Shown: in pieces, positions 18,050 to 27,037 of the stretch
How the letters are laid out: the number at the start of each line of letters is the position of its first letter
Position numbering within the stretch: the stretch's first letter is position 1
Source of the DNA: Natronolimnobius sp. AArcel1
Lineage (GTDB): Archaea > Halobacteriota > Halobacteria > Halobacteriales > Natrialbaceae
Assembly: GCF_011043775.1 (NCBI RefSeq)
Contig: NZ_JAAKXY010000007.1
Span: forward strand, 1-64,000
Direction of reading: 5' to 3'
Length of the DNA stretch: 64,000 nucleotides
Translations under genes and position numbers: made by a program
The notes under the pieces: generated by a model
The model's database searches: none
What the model saw: only the letters and a program-made list of their open reading frames with translations
What the model was told of the DNA's origin: nothing

Positions 18050-18634
18050 ATGCCGCGAATCCCGTATGTATCTGCTGATGAACTGCCAGAACAGTACGAT
18101 ATAATCGAAAAAAAGGGATCGAAGCTCCCAGAGACCGTTGATTCGGAATTCTGGCGGTCCCAGCCAACTGTCAAAACATTCTCAAACAACCCCGAACTCG
18201 GAAAGGCTCACGTCATAATGAACACGGAGCTGTGGACGGAGACTGGACTTACTTCACAAGAGTCCGAGTGTGTGATCCTTGCGATTGCGAGAGCGATGGA
18301 TTTCGACTACCAGTGGCATGACCACGTAATCGCTGCTCGCGAGCGAGCGGGCCTCTCGAGAGACACGATCCTTGCGATCTCGAGAGAAGAAACAGATGCC
18401 ATTGATGAACCGAACCGTTCGCTCGTTGAATACGCGTTCGAATTCGTTGAAACGGCTGGCAATATCAGTGAGAAGACTCACGAGCGAATCGCGTCAGAAT
18501 ACTCCGACAACACGATTGCCGGACTCGCAATTCTCGCTGGCTACTACGTCTCAATGGTTCACATCCTCCGTGTACTTGATATCCGCCTCGAAGAGGAGTT
18601 TGTCGGTTGGGAACTTGAGAACTACAATAGCTAA
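18050..18634 (+). CDS. AhpD/carboxymuconolactone decarboxylase-like protein
   Basis: A 194-aa helical protein of the AhpD-like superfamily, with the core region around LTSQESECVILAIARAMDFD-YQWHDHVIAARERAGLS (about 74-110). A Glu and a His of the family motif are present, but the CXXC pair of peroxidase-type AhpD is absent, so a decarboxylase-like or structural role is more likely than peroxide reduction. The frame begins ATGATG; I use the second ATG. It is divergent from the 2-hydroxyacid dehydrogenase, so the two may share a control region. Confidence 0.8.
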   Translation: MPRIPYVSADELPEQYDIIEKKGSKLPETVDSEFWRSQPTVKTFSNNPELGKAHVIMNTELWTETGLTSQESECVILAIARAMDFDYQWHDHVIAARERAGLSRDTILAISREETDAIDEPNRSLVEYAFEFVETAGNISEKTHERIASEYSDNTIAGLAILAGYYVSMVHILRVLDIRLEEEFVGWELENYNS

Positions 18635-18767
18635 CGGTCACAAGGGGACGAATGCAAGGTAGTGTGGCCGCTACTGGCGTCCGACAACTGCGCTGGTTGA
18701 ATTCCGGTGACCGAGTTCAGTTCGACTCTGCTATCGATGCTTGGGCGCTATAGTCTCCCCATTCTCG

Positions 18768-19199
18768 TTACTGAGTAACCTCGGTTAGCCGATCAGCAAG
18801 TGCGATGTTCATTGCGGAAAGATCTGCTTCGACTTTGTCAGTGGCGACAAAGTACGCGAGCACTCCACCAAGCCACCGTCTGTTGGTTACCTGCGTTGTC
18901 GTCTCGTCGAGCGATTCAAGTTCCATCGCGTGTCCGCTTGTATACAGTCGGTGATAGAATGCAACCGCTTCCCATTGGAGCTGCCGGGATGGTAACACGG
19001 TGGTGAGTTTGCCTGTTTCCGTCCGGTTAGGACCAGCGGAAGGGGTGATATCGACGACGATGGTTGTCTCTTCAGCGGGAGTACCTTGTTGTATGGATAG
19101 GTACGGGTTCCATTCGTCGTAGGCGTTGAGGTCAGTAATGACCTGCCAGACAGCATCGACTGGCTGATCGATTTCGATCGTGTCGGATAATTCTTTCAT
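18768..19199 (-). CDS. SRPBCC (START-like) domain protein
   Basis: A 143-aa single-domain protein starting MKELSDTIEIDQPVDAVWQV, the typical first strand and helix of the polyketide-cyclase/Bet v1-like SRPBCC fold, with YDEWNPYL and a final long helix. These proteins bind hydrophobic ligands; no catalytic residues can be assigned. It is co-directional with, and upstream of, the tctA gene end, so it is probably independent of the transporter. Confidence 0.82.
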   Translation of the reverse strand: MKELSDTIEIDQPVDAVWQVITDLNAYDEWNPYLSIQQGTPAEETTIVVDITPSAGPNRTETGKLTTVLPSRQLQWEAVAFYHRLYTSGHAMELESLDETTTQVTNRRWLGGVLAYFVATDKVEADLSAMNIALADRLTEVTQ

Positions 19200-19286
19200 T
19201 TGCTTGAGTGGGGGCTAGCGTTGTTGATCGTCTGTTCGGTAGCCGAATGTATCATGCGTATGGCTACGAGTGGCAAAAAATAATCG

Positions 19287-20783
19287 TTATGCGCGGTCGA
19301 TCGATTTGCGAAGCAGCGTGGAGAGCGGTTTCGCGACTAAAACGAGAGCTGTGAGAATCCACAGTCCAATAGCAATGCCCGATTCAAAAAAATACAGGTG
19401 GTCGCCGCCACTGATCTGTATACTCCGAAGATATGCACCCTCTACGATTGGTCCTAGCACGATCCCAAGAATAAGCGGAACAAGTGGATAATTGTTGACA
19501 CGCATGAGTACGCCGACGAACCCGAACAAGGCCATCCAATAAATATCGAACATTTGCCCATTGATAACGAACGCCCCAATCGCAGTCATCACGACGATTG
19601 CGGGAACCAGATATTGACTCGGGAAGGTAACCACTCTGACGACGAACTTGGAAATAGTAAAGGCGACGATGAGCAGTGCGATGTTCGCGAAAAGCAAGGA
19701 GACGACGATAACGTTTGCTTCGAAAGCAAAATCCTCTAATAAGCCAGGTCCAGGTTGGACTCCGTGGAGTAACAACCCTGCAAGCATTACTGCAGTCGTC
19801 GCGCTACCCGGAATGCCAAGCGCCAGCGTCGGTACGAACGTTCCAGATACCGTTGCGTTGTTCGCGCTCTCGGAGGCGATGATGCCGCTTGGGTTCCCGT
19901 TTCCGAACGTAGCAGGATCCGCTGCCATCGATTTCGCAGTTGCCCAACTAATGAAGCCACCGACACCGGTATCGGCACCCGGAATGACGCCAATTGCAGT
20001 CCCAATTGACATACCTCGAAGCAGCTGAAACGGTCGATGGATAGCGTACATAAATCCGTTGAAAATACCGCCGTACGAAGTATCGAGGTCTTCATTTTCG
20101 CTGATCTGTTGCTGCCGAATCAAATAGAACAGTTCGGCGATGGCGAAGACGCCGATGACGACTGGAATGAACGGAATCTCGTCGAGCAGGACATCAAAGC
20201 CGAAATCCATCCGTGGCTGTGCAGTCGTCGGATCGGCCGGCCATGTTGCGAGGAATAGTCCGAACGCACCGGATATCAGTCCTTTCTTTAGGTGGTCGCC
20301 GACGGCGACGGCAACGGTAGCGATACCGAACAGCCCAACGACGAATATTTCACGGTTTCCAAACCTGAAGGCCACATCAGCGATTATGGGAAGCAACGCA
20401 ATGATGATCACGGCAGAAAATAGCCCGCCGAGGACGCTAGCAATGATTGAGACCCCAAGTGCTTTTGATGCTTCCCCCTTCTTCGAGAGCGGGTACGCGT
20501 CGAGCACTGTCGCTGCTGCCGCTGATGTCCCTGGTGTATTGATAAGGACGGCCGGTATCGCAGCCCCATAATTCGCACCCACGTAGACACAGGCCAGGAA
20601 GACGATGGCGATTTCAGGTTCCATGACCAGAGTAAGCGGTAACAGAATGGCCACGGTGTTCGATCCAGTAAAGCCGGGAACGGCTCCAAACAGCACGCCC
20701 AGACTGACTCCAGTAATGATAAGAACGAGGGTTACCGGAGTCAGCAGATGCAGCACTGACTCGACTAACACTCCGCCTGTCAT
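19287..20783 (-). CDS. tctA: Tripartite tricarboxylate transporter, large membrane subunit
   Basis: A 498-aa protein with about a dozen hydrophobic segments and the family signatures VPGFTGSNTVAILLPLTLV-ME near the start, GAAIPAVLINTPGTSAA, GVIPGADTGVGGFISWATA and GIPGSATTAVMLAGLLLHG. TctA forms the Na+-coupled channel that accepts ligand from TctC. I start at the ATG at 20783 because the 16 upstream residues are hydrophilic and arginine-rich. Order on the minus strand is tctB (22895-22338), tctC (21928-20879), tctA. Confidence 0.93.
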   Translation of the reverse strand: MTGGVLVESVLHLLTPVTLVLIITGVSLGVLFGAVPGFTGSNTVAILLPLTLVMEPEIAIVFLACVYVGANYGAAIPAVLINTPGTSAAAATVLDAYPLSKKGEASKALGVSIIASVLGGLFSAVIIIALLPIIADVAFRFGNREIFVVGLFGIATVAVAVGDHLKKGLISGAFGLFLATWPADPTTAQPRMDFGFDVLLDEIPFIPVVIGVFAIAELFYLIRQQQISENEDLDTSYGGIFNGFMYAIHRPFQLLRGMSIGTAIGVIPGADTGVGGFISWATAKSMAADPATFGNGNPSGIIASESANNATVSGTFVPTLALGIPGSATTAVMLAGLLLHGVQPGPGLLEDFAFEANVIVVSLLFANIALLIVAFTISKFVVRVVTFPSQYLVPAIVVMTAIGAFVINGQMFDIYWMALFGFVGVLMRVNNYPLVPLILGIVLGPIVEGAYLRSIQISGGDHLYFFESGIAIGLWILTALVLVAKPLSTLLRKSIDRA

Positions 20784-20878
20784 TGTCTCTTCTCGTCGAT
20801 TACGGACTCGCGCCGGTGGGTGGCTGTGCAAATTAACATCATTTTTCTGGCTTGTCGCTACGGCACCTTGATCAATGT

Positions 20879-21928
20879 TTACTCTTGGATGTACTGTTCG
20901 ATTAGGTCTTGTTCCGCTCTGAAGGCGTCGACCGCATCCTCCCAGATCTCTCTCGTTTCGTCGGGAGAGCGAACGTCGACTTTCTCGGGTTCAAACTCGT
21001 CAACGTCGGCCAGGTCCGTTCTGTAGTCGTCGCTTTCCATCGCCACTTGGAACGAGTCGACGAGTTGTTCGTACTCGTCTGGTTCCGCCTCGGCTGCGTC
21101 CATCGAGACGTAGTAGGTTTCGAAGCCACTGAGCGGATCGTACTCGATGTTTGTTTCGAGAACGTCGTTTACGGGCTCGGCGTCGTCCGTAATTTCTGAC
21201 CACTCGTTGTCTTCGGCGAAGATTCCGACTACGGTCGTTTCATCTTCGATATCGCGACTGTTGTACACCGCACGGATTATGAAGTCCACCTCTTCTTGCA
21301 GTAATCCGGTCTGTACGGGCCCGCCGCCGTCGTACGGAACAATATCGATGTCGTCGAGATCCAACTCGTCGAAGAGTTGGACCCCAGCAAGCGTGAACTG
21401 ATTAACTGGACCGGACGATCCCATCGTCAGTTCGCCAGGATTGTCCTCAGCGTATGCGATGAGTTCTTCAAGCGTGTCGAACCGACCATCGTCCTCGCGG
21501 ATGCGGATGAGTGCGGGGTCGCCAACCGTCGTTCCGAGAAACTCGAGGTCATCAACCGAAAAGGCGGGTTCGCGATTTTCGTCTTCTTCGTCGGCTGGGA
21601 TCGTTGACGGGGTTGCAGGAGTTAGCGTTCCACCAACGGTATAGAGATCGTCCTCCCCCACGACGGTGTTTACACCGTTTCGGGTACCTGCTCCGTCTTC
21701 GTAGGTCTGGCTGAACGAGCCACCAATTTCTTCTTCCCAGTGCGGTTCGATTTCACGGAAGTTCGTGTCTGTTCCGCCGCCCTCTGAGTAATGGTTGACG
21801 AACTCAATCGTATCCGATGGAAAGCCTTCATCTGCTCCGGTACATCCAGCCAACGAAACCGCTACAGCGGTTCCGCTAGCACCAGCAGTGCCTTTAAGGA
21901 ACGTTCGGCGACTAAAGTTTTCTGGCAT
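20879..21928 (-). CDS. tctC: Tripartite tricarboxylate transporter, substrate-binding lipoprotein
   Basis: A 349-aa protein with a Tat/lipoprotein signal (SRRTFLKGTAGASGTAVAVS-LAGC; lipobox Cys at 28). The body follows the TctC/Bug pattern: IEFVNHYSEGGGTDTNFREI, a central GSSGPVNQFTLAGVQ and a C-terminal PDETREIWEDAVDAF. It captures a small carboxylate outside the cell and passes it to TctAB. The distance from the tctA start is about 95 bp, consistent with one operon. Confidence 0.9.
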   Translation of the reverse strand: MPENFSRRTFLKGTAGASGTAVAVSLAGCTGADEGFPSDTIEFVNHYSEGGGTDTNFREIEPHWEEEIGGSFSQTYEDGAGTRNGVNTVVGEDDLYTVGGTLTPATPSTIPADEEDENREPAFSVDDLEFLGTTVGDPALIRIREDDGRFDTLEELIAYAEDNPGELTMGSSGPVNQFTLAGVQLFDELDLDDIDIVPYDGGGPVQTGLLQEEVDFIIRAVYNSRDIEDETTVVGIFAEDNEWSEITDDAEPVNDVLETNIEYDPLSGFETYYVSMDAAEAEPDEYEQLVDSFQVAMESDDYRTDLADVDEFEPEKVDVRSPDETREIWEDAVDAFRAEQDLIEQYIQE

Positions 21929-22337
21929 TCATGATGACGATGGGGAGGGCTTTGTAAAGAGATCGCGAAAGTGGCACATATTTCCACGTGTGTGTGAAAA
22001 TTCCCACACATGGGTTGATTTTTGAGTATCAATGTGTGATAATGTGTACTATGTTGGGTATCTTCGAGTGCAGATGAAAATCTAAACCTCGTCGAAAATG
22101 GTGATGGTTCACAAGGATACAGTACCAACGAAGAATGTAGAATATAGTACATTAAGTACGAGTTCACCAAGCTGGTTTGGATCGGTGCAGATGATCCAGC
22201 GCGAACGCCCGAAGACTTGGGAGGTGGTTCCAGGATGAAGTCTGTATCGGTGCGATCAATTCATACACAGTGGATCTACTAGTAAAACAAAATCAGTCAC
22301 CCTGCGGAACAGGGCGGATCTCGAGCGGGACTCGGAT
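21929..22337 (-). promoter_or_regulatory. Promoter region of tctCA with TGTGTG palindrome
   Basis: No gene is visible here. TGTGTGAAAATTCCCACACA (21991-22010) is a 20-bp imperfect palindrome (16 of 20 symmetric positions), 62 bp before the tctC start, and is a candidate operator for the nearby IclR protein. The unusual 410-bp gap splits tctB from tctC and implies a separate promoter for tctCA. Confidence 0.5.
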
Positions 22338-22895
22338 CTACAACGTCGGCAAGAGATCGTATATCTGGCCGTCTATCAGTCCTGCTGGCGGTTGAATGCC
22401 AAGTACTTCAATAAACATAAGCCAGATAAGTGAGAGGGTGGCGATGATAACAAGTGTGGCTAATCTCCATCGCTGGACACCGGTGGCGTACATTGACGCC
22501 GTCATCAGTATGACTGATGCCGAGAAGAATCCCAAAACCGGAATTAGAACCACATAGATTACGATGAGTATCGCGAGCGAGATTGACACGCGCCATTGGT
22601 TGACGTACTCAGCGAGCGCTTCATGGGTGCCGATATCCCGTTGTACCGACCGAAGATCGATAGTTTCCTCGATTATAACGACGAGTGATAGCACACACAT
22701 AACACCGATAATCAAATATGGATAATAGAGGTTTTCCGCCCGGATCTGTCCGTACGTCTCGTTGACGTAGTTTGCAGATAGTAAAAGTACTGCAATCGGA
22801 ATCAAATAACGAAGAACGGCCGATAACGGTACCGAGACAGAGACTGATTCTGACTGAGTATTGTCAGGGCTTGTTGTCGTGTCTTCCCTTTCCAT
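22338..22895 (-). CDS. tctB: Tripartite tricarboxylate transporter, small membrane subunit
   Basis: A 185-aa protein with four hydrophobic segments (about residues 25-45, 55-75, 100-135 and 145-165), the size and topology of TctB. It begins with a short acidic cytoplasmic tail. I use the ATG at 22895; a TTG three codons upstream is also possible. It lies upstream of tctC and tctA on the same strand. Confidence 0.82.
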   Translation of the reverse strand: MEREDTTTSPDNTQSESVSVSVPLSAVLRYLIPIAVLLLSANYVNETYGQIRAENLYYPYLIIGVMCVLSLVVIIEETIDLRSVQRDIGTHEALAEYVNQWRVSISLAILIVIYVVLIPVLGFFSASVILMTASMYATGVQRWRLATLVIIATLSLIWLMFIEVLGIQPPAGLIDGQIYDLLPTL

Positions 22896-23162
22896 CACGG
22901 ACAAAAATAGTCAGTTATAGTACTTAAACTTTGGTTTTGGAACAGAAAACAGGATTTGAGTGTTATTTTGTGCTCGGGATTTGGTAATACATTGATGTCT
23001 CTGGATCAACAGTGACCGTCTGATGAGGTTCGACTCACTCTCTAATTCCCCATCCGAATCCACACGCAACGATCACGGAAAAGCTGACAATCTCCTCAGA
23101 CAGTGCGTATCCTTATCACGTACGAACGTGGCTGTCTGTTTACCGCCAATAGCGACTCTACC

Positions 23163-23560
23163 TTAATACTAAGAACCAACATCGACTGGCTGTGAGCAGA
23201 CAACAAAATTCATGGGATGGAAGCGGCGGATGTCTGGGGACCAGACAACGAGGATGCAACGGCCCCATGTGCGCGATGAAGGGGTCAAGAACAGTACCAA
23301 CATACTCGCTGCACACCGTATGAGGTCCCCGGCGAAGTCCATCCACGTATCGTCTGGCATCGAGAACAGCCGACGATTCGATACCAAAGAAGTCAGCAAG
23401 GGCGCGATCGCCATGGAACGATCCGCAACTGGTCTGTTGACGAAATCGACATTGAGGTTAATACTGCACGGATGTGGGACGAAACGAGTGGCGCTGGACA
23501 GGACGATGACTGGCGAAATATGTTTGTGTATTACAACCATGACTCGAAAATGATACGTTT
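23163..23560 (+). pseudogene. Unidentified decayed gene
   Basis: In one frame the strand reads ADNKIHGMEAADVWGPDNED then stops, and in shifted frames VHPRIVWHREQPTIRYQ and IRNWSVDEIDIEVNTARMWD-ETSGAGQDDDWRN. The acidic, domain-like composition indicates a former coding region with frameshifts. I cannot name the family. The rest of 22896-23996 holds only the palindrome at 23801. Confidence 0.4.
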
Positions 23561-23800
23561 GGAAAATGTAGGTGCACAAGCGGGTGGTTTGGTGTACAGG
23601 AAAACTGGGAGATGATGGCACGGTTTCCAATGAGCACGTCACGGGACGAAGACTGACACGCAGAGCGTATACATGTGACACTGCAAACTGTTTGTATATT
23701 TCAGACAACCGAGTCTCTGCTATTGTTGCAGTTTCAACCATCGACATGGGAAATGTACATTTGTACATATGTAAAAATATTGGCGATCGGAAATCTCCCT

Positions 23801-23826
23801 ATATTACAACAGTACTTTTGTAATAT
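23801..23826. promoter_or_regulatory. ATATTACAA palindrome
   Basis: ATATTACAA (23801-23809) and TTGTAATAT (23818-23826) form perfect 9-bp arms around CAGTACTT. A closely similar sequence (TTATTACACAGGTACTGTTG-TAAGG) occurs twice at 55067 and 55146, downstream of the other IclR gene. It is a candidate regulator binding site. Confidence 0.55.
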
Positions 23827-23996
23827 GGGGAATTTTCTAAAATAACTGTCTGAAACGGCCCTTATTATGTCTTTTTGTGGTCTGGTACGAGGAGAATATG
23901 TTTGGATGGATGTGTAATTGGAAGATTTTTAGCCATATGTGAGAGGAAAAATTGATCAGTTGGCTGATCTGGTATTGTTTGTATATTCCGACAGAC

Positions 23997-24812
23997 CTAG
24001 GGCGGCTGACTCCTAATCTCTTCGCTTCGATCAGCCATGTTCATATTCAGTTCGATGAGATTAGCGGTCTGTGTCACCAGTTCTGGTATTTCGGAGTGAA
24101 ATCGGTCGTCGTCAAAGATACTCGTCGGGCCGGAAACGCTTAACGAGCCGACGATATCACCATCCCGTGTGCTGATCGGTGCGCCGACGGCTCGGAAGCC
24201 TTCGATCTCTTCCTCGTCATTAAGTGAGTAGCCACAATCCCGAATTGTGGCGAGTTCATCGAAAAGCCTCTCGCGACTCGTAATCGTTTCCTCCGTTCGT
24301 TTGGGTAGCCCATGGGAGGCAAGTATAGTATCAACCCGCTCGTCGGGAAGGTGAGCGAGTATTGCTTTTCCAGAGGCGGTGATATGAAGAAAATCTCGCT
24401 GCTGAAACTTGGCGGATTGATATTCAGTGCCAACTGCGTTTGTCCCCTTCGATTTGTATAGGTTGACACCGCGTCCTTTCTCTTCGACGACGATGTGTGA
24501 GTATTGGCCTGTTTCATCCGCTAACTCGTCAATCGGTCCCTTTCCGGCCTGATACAACAAACTCCGGTTTCGGACGTACTCCCCGTATACCAGCATGCTG
24601 TAGGCCAATTGGTACTGGTTTCCGTTCTGAACGACGAGTCCTCCCTGCTCGAGAGTTCTGAGATACGTGTAGGCGGTACTCCTAGTGATTCCTAGGGCTT
24701 CGGCAAGTTCGGTTACGCGAGCACCGTCCAGTTTCATCAATATATTTAGTATCTCAACCGCCCTGTTCACCGTCTTCAATGTTCTTGGCGAATCCGATTC
24801 GCTGTTGGTCAT
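23997..24812 (-). CDS. IclR-family transcriptional regulator
   Basis: A 271-aa protein. The N-terminal winged helix spans residues about 12-70 (TVNRAVEILNILMKLDGARV, then ITRSTAYTYLRTLEQGGLV); the C-terminal IclR ligand-binding domain covers 85-265 (TGQYSHIVVEEKGRGVNLY, LHITASGKAILAHLPDERVD, ISTRDGDIVGSLSVSGP). Members sense small aromatic or carboxylate metabolites. I use the ATG at 24812; 48 upstream in-frame codons are not domain-like. It lies between the tripartite transporter and the divergent amidohydrolase operon and is the likely local regulator. Confidence 0.92.
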   Translation of the reverse strand: MTNSESDSPRTLKTVNRAVEILNILMKLDGARVTELAEALGITRSTAYTYLRTLEQGGLVVQNGNQYQLAYSMLVYGEYVRNRSLLYQAGKGPIDELADETGQYSHIVVEEKGRGVNLYKSKGTNAVGTEYQSAKFQQRDFLHITASGKAILAHLPDERVDTILASHGLPKRTEETITSRERLFDELATIRDCGYSLNDEEEIEGFRAVGAPISTRDGDIVGSLSVSGPTSIFDDDRFHSEIPELVTQTANLIELNMNMADRSEEIRSQPP

Positions 24813-25160
24813 ACGTCCCTTTATTTTCCTGTTTTCATAACCGTTTGCATTATGCGAATGGTGGGAGTTGTTCGTTTGAAACACATCGGTTGCAGTTGCA
24901 GTCATTTTGACTTTCAAGTGGGTATAGATGTCGAAGTAACCCAAGTAGAAGTACAATACGCTGTTTGGTGAGCACGTATTGTCGAGAATTCACGGACCGC
25001 TATCCACTACTGGCGGTATGTTTATGTAGTGTCGTAATCGAACGTATGATATCTGGATCACTGGGGACAGATCGATTATCGGCGCAGGGTCGAGTGTTTA
25101 TATGACCCTCGGATCGACTGTCGCCACGTCAGTTCAGTTACACCAATACATAGATTAGGA

Positions 25161-26465
25161 ATGATTGACCAAGACATCGAAATAATTGATCGGGCAATCG
25201 AAGCTGTCGATCCCGATCGATTACAGGACGATATCGAGGCGAACGCTAAGTTTGGAGAAATTCAAACGGACGTCGGAAGAGGCCGAACGGTACTTCCCGG
25301 AACCGATGCGAACAGACGTGCCAGAGAGTATTTTTTGGATAGACTCGCCGATATTGGACTCGACACACGTATTGATTCGGTTGGAAATATTGTTGGCAGA
25401 TACGTACCGTCAGCCGTCGAGCCATCAACTGCACCCGTCGCTGCTGGAAGTCATCTAGATTCTGTCCCTCGAGGTGGGATTTTCGACGGACCACTTGGGG
25501 TCTACGGAGCTCTTGAGGCGGTTCGAGCGATCGAGGACGCCGGTGTCTCGCTCACCGCACCGATCGATATCGTCTCGTTTACCGAAGAGGAGGGACATCG
25601 CTTTACCGACGGCGTCCTCGGGTCATCCGTTGCTGCGGGAACGCTACCAGCTGAAGCGGCACTCGAGACGACCGACGAAGAGGGAACGACGTTGCGAGAG
25701 GCTCTCGAAGAGATCGGCTTCCACGGACGCGATCGGATCGACGTGGCAGACTGGGATACCTGGTTTGAACTCCACGTAGAACAGGGATCACGGCTGGAAA
25801 ACGCTGCGTTGCCGGTTGGTATTGTCACAGACATTGTCGGAACGATACGCTGTCACGTTAGGATAGAGGGCGAGGCCAATCACTCAGGAACCACGTCAAT
25901 GGATGACCGGGTCGATGCATTAGTTCCAGCAAGTGAACTCGTCGCGGAGATCGAAACCATTGCCAGAGAACTGTCTACAAGCGCCGGCGGAACGACGGTC
26001 GCAACAGTCGGCGATCTCGCGGTCGAGCCTGGCGCGTCCAATGTTATCCCCGGGACGGCCTGCCTTTCCGTCGATATCCGCGATACGAACTACGCGAACA
26101 TGGAAGCGATCGTGGATCGGATCAACACAACGCTGACTCGATTAGAAAGCGAGCGTGATGTTGTAACGTCCCTCGAGTCATCCTATGATATCGAACCTAT
26201 CCAGATGAGCGATCGATGTCGTACCGCACTGCGACAGACTGCGACACAGATTGGAACCAATCCTCTAGAACTTCACTCCGGTGCAGGCCACGATACGATG
26301 CAGGTGGCCCGCAAAACCGATGCTGGGTTGCTTTTCGTACAATCGACCGATGGAATCTCGCATACACCTAAAGAGTGGACTGACTGGGATATTTGTGAGG
26401 CCGGCGTGAAAGCATTGACCGGCGCTATGGTCCGAACAGCAGCGGACAGTACTCGGTACCAGTAA
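25161..26465 (+). CDS. M20-type N-carbamoyl-amino acid/allantoate amidohydrolase
   Basis: A 434-aa metal-dependent hydrolase of the AllC/hydantoin-utilisation (HyuC) branch of peptidase family M20. Expected metal ligands are H98 (GSHLDSV), D109 (GIFDGPLG), E143/E144 (TEEEGHRF), H205 (ELHVEQG) and the His near the end in SHTPKEW. It would hydrolyse an N-carbamoyl amino acid or allantoate to ammonia, CO2 and the free product in the cytoplasm. It is followed by a DUF3830 gene and a convergent hydantoinase-like gene, which fits a two-step ring-opening and decarbamoylation pathway. Confidence 0.9.
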   Translation: MIDQDIEIIDRAIEAVDPDRLQDDIEANAKFGEIQTDVGRGRTVLPGTDANRRAREYFLDRLADIGLDTRIDSVGNIVGRYVPSAVEPSTAPVAAGSHLDSVPRGGIFDGPLGVYGALEAVRAIEDAGVSLTAPIDIVSFTEEEGHRFTDGVLGSSVAAGTLPAEAALETTDEEGTTLREALEEIGFHGRDRIDVADWDTWFELHVEQGSRLENAALPVGIVTDIVGTIRCHVRIEGEANHSGTTSMDDRVDALVPASELVAEIETIARELSTSAGGTTVATVGDLAVEPGASNVIPGTACLSVDIRDTNYANMEAIVDRINTTLTRLESERDVVTSLESSYDIEPIQMSDRCRTALRQTATQIGTNPLELHSGAGHDTMQVARKTDAGLLFVQSTDGISHTPKEWTDWDICEAGVKALTGAMVRTAADSTRYQ

Positions 26466-26512
26466 CCCATACAATTAAGAGAGCAACGGCGGAAGTCAGA
26501 GACGAAGCGACT

Positions 26513-26929
26513 ATGACAACACTAACAATCGAGGTAGCCGACTACACGTTCGAGGCGCGGGTCTTTGAAGACGATGCACCGGAATCGGTCGACGCAATGC
26601 GAGAGTTTCTGCCACTCGAGTCAACGTTGATGCACGTTCGCTACAGTGGTATCGCGACGTGGGTCAATATCGACGACATCGAACTTCCAGAACTTCCTCG
26701 GGAAAATCATACGACTTACCCGTCTCGCGGCGACATCCTTCTCTATCCTGGCTACCGAAACGAGAAGGAAATCCTCATCGCCTGCGGACCAACTTGTTTC
26801 AGCAGTCCCGCCGGAGAGCTTGCTGGGAATCACGTCGCAACGATCGATGCGGCGCCCGAGACACTCAAAGAACTCGAGGAACGGACGCTTCATGAGGGAT
26901 CGTTCGACGTGACGCTGACGATGGAGTAA
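26513..26929 (+). CDS. DUF3830 family (cyclophilin-like) protein
   Basis: A 138-aa all-beta protein matching the DUF3830 pattern: short IEVADYTFEARVFEDDAPES start, THVRYSGIATW-type centre, YPSRGDILLYPG and a final amphipathic helix. Family members have a cyclophilin-like fold and are often encoded beside amidohydrolases and hydantoinases; their activity is unknown. It starts 47 bp after the M20 hydrolase stop, so the two are probably co-transcribed. Confidence 0.8.
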   Translation: MTTLTIEVADYTFEARVFEDDAPESVDAMREFLPLESTLMHVRYSGIATWVNIDDIELPELPRENHTTYPSRGDILLYPGYRNEKEILIACGPTCFSSPAGELAGNHVATIDAAPETLKELEERTLHEGSFDVTLTME

Positions 26930-27037
26930 GAATCGATTCGCTGTGATGTGACCGGGAGAGGAAGAACGAAATAACCTGAATCGACGTACGTTCCCTAGAG
27001 GTAGTGACAAACGACACCGATCACGTCGATGGCATCG

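Noticed and set aside
23169-23768. 199-aa open frame on the minus strand downstream of tctB
   Set aside because: The translation is cysteine- and proline-rich with no domain character and lacks the acidic composition of the other genes.
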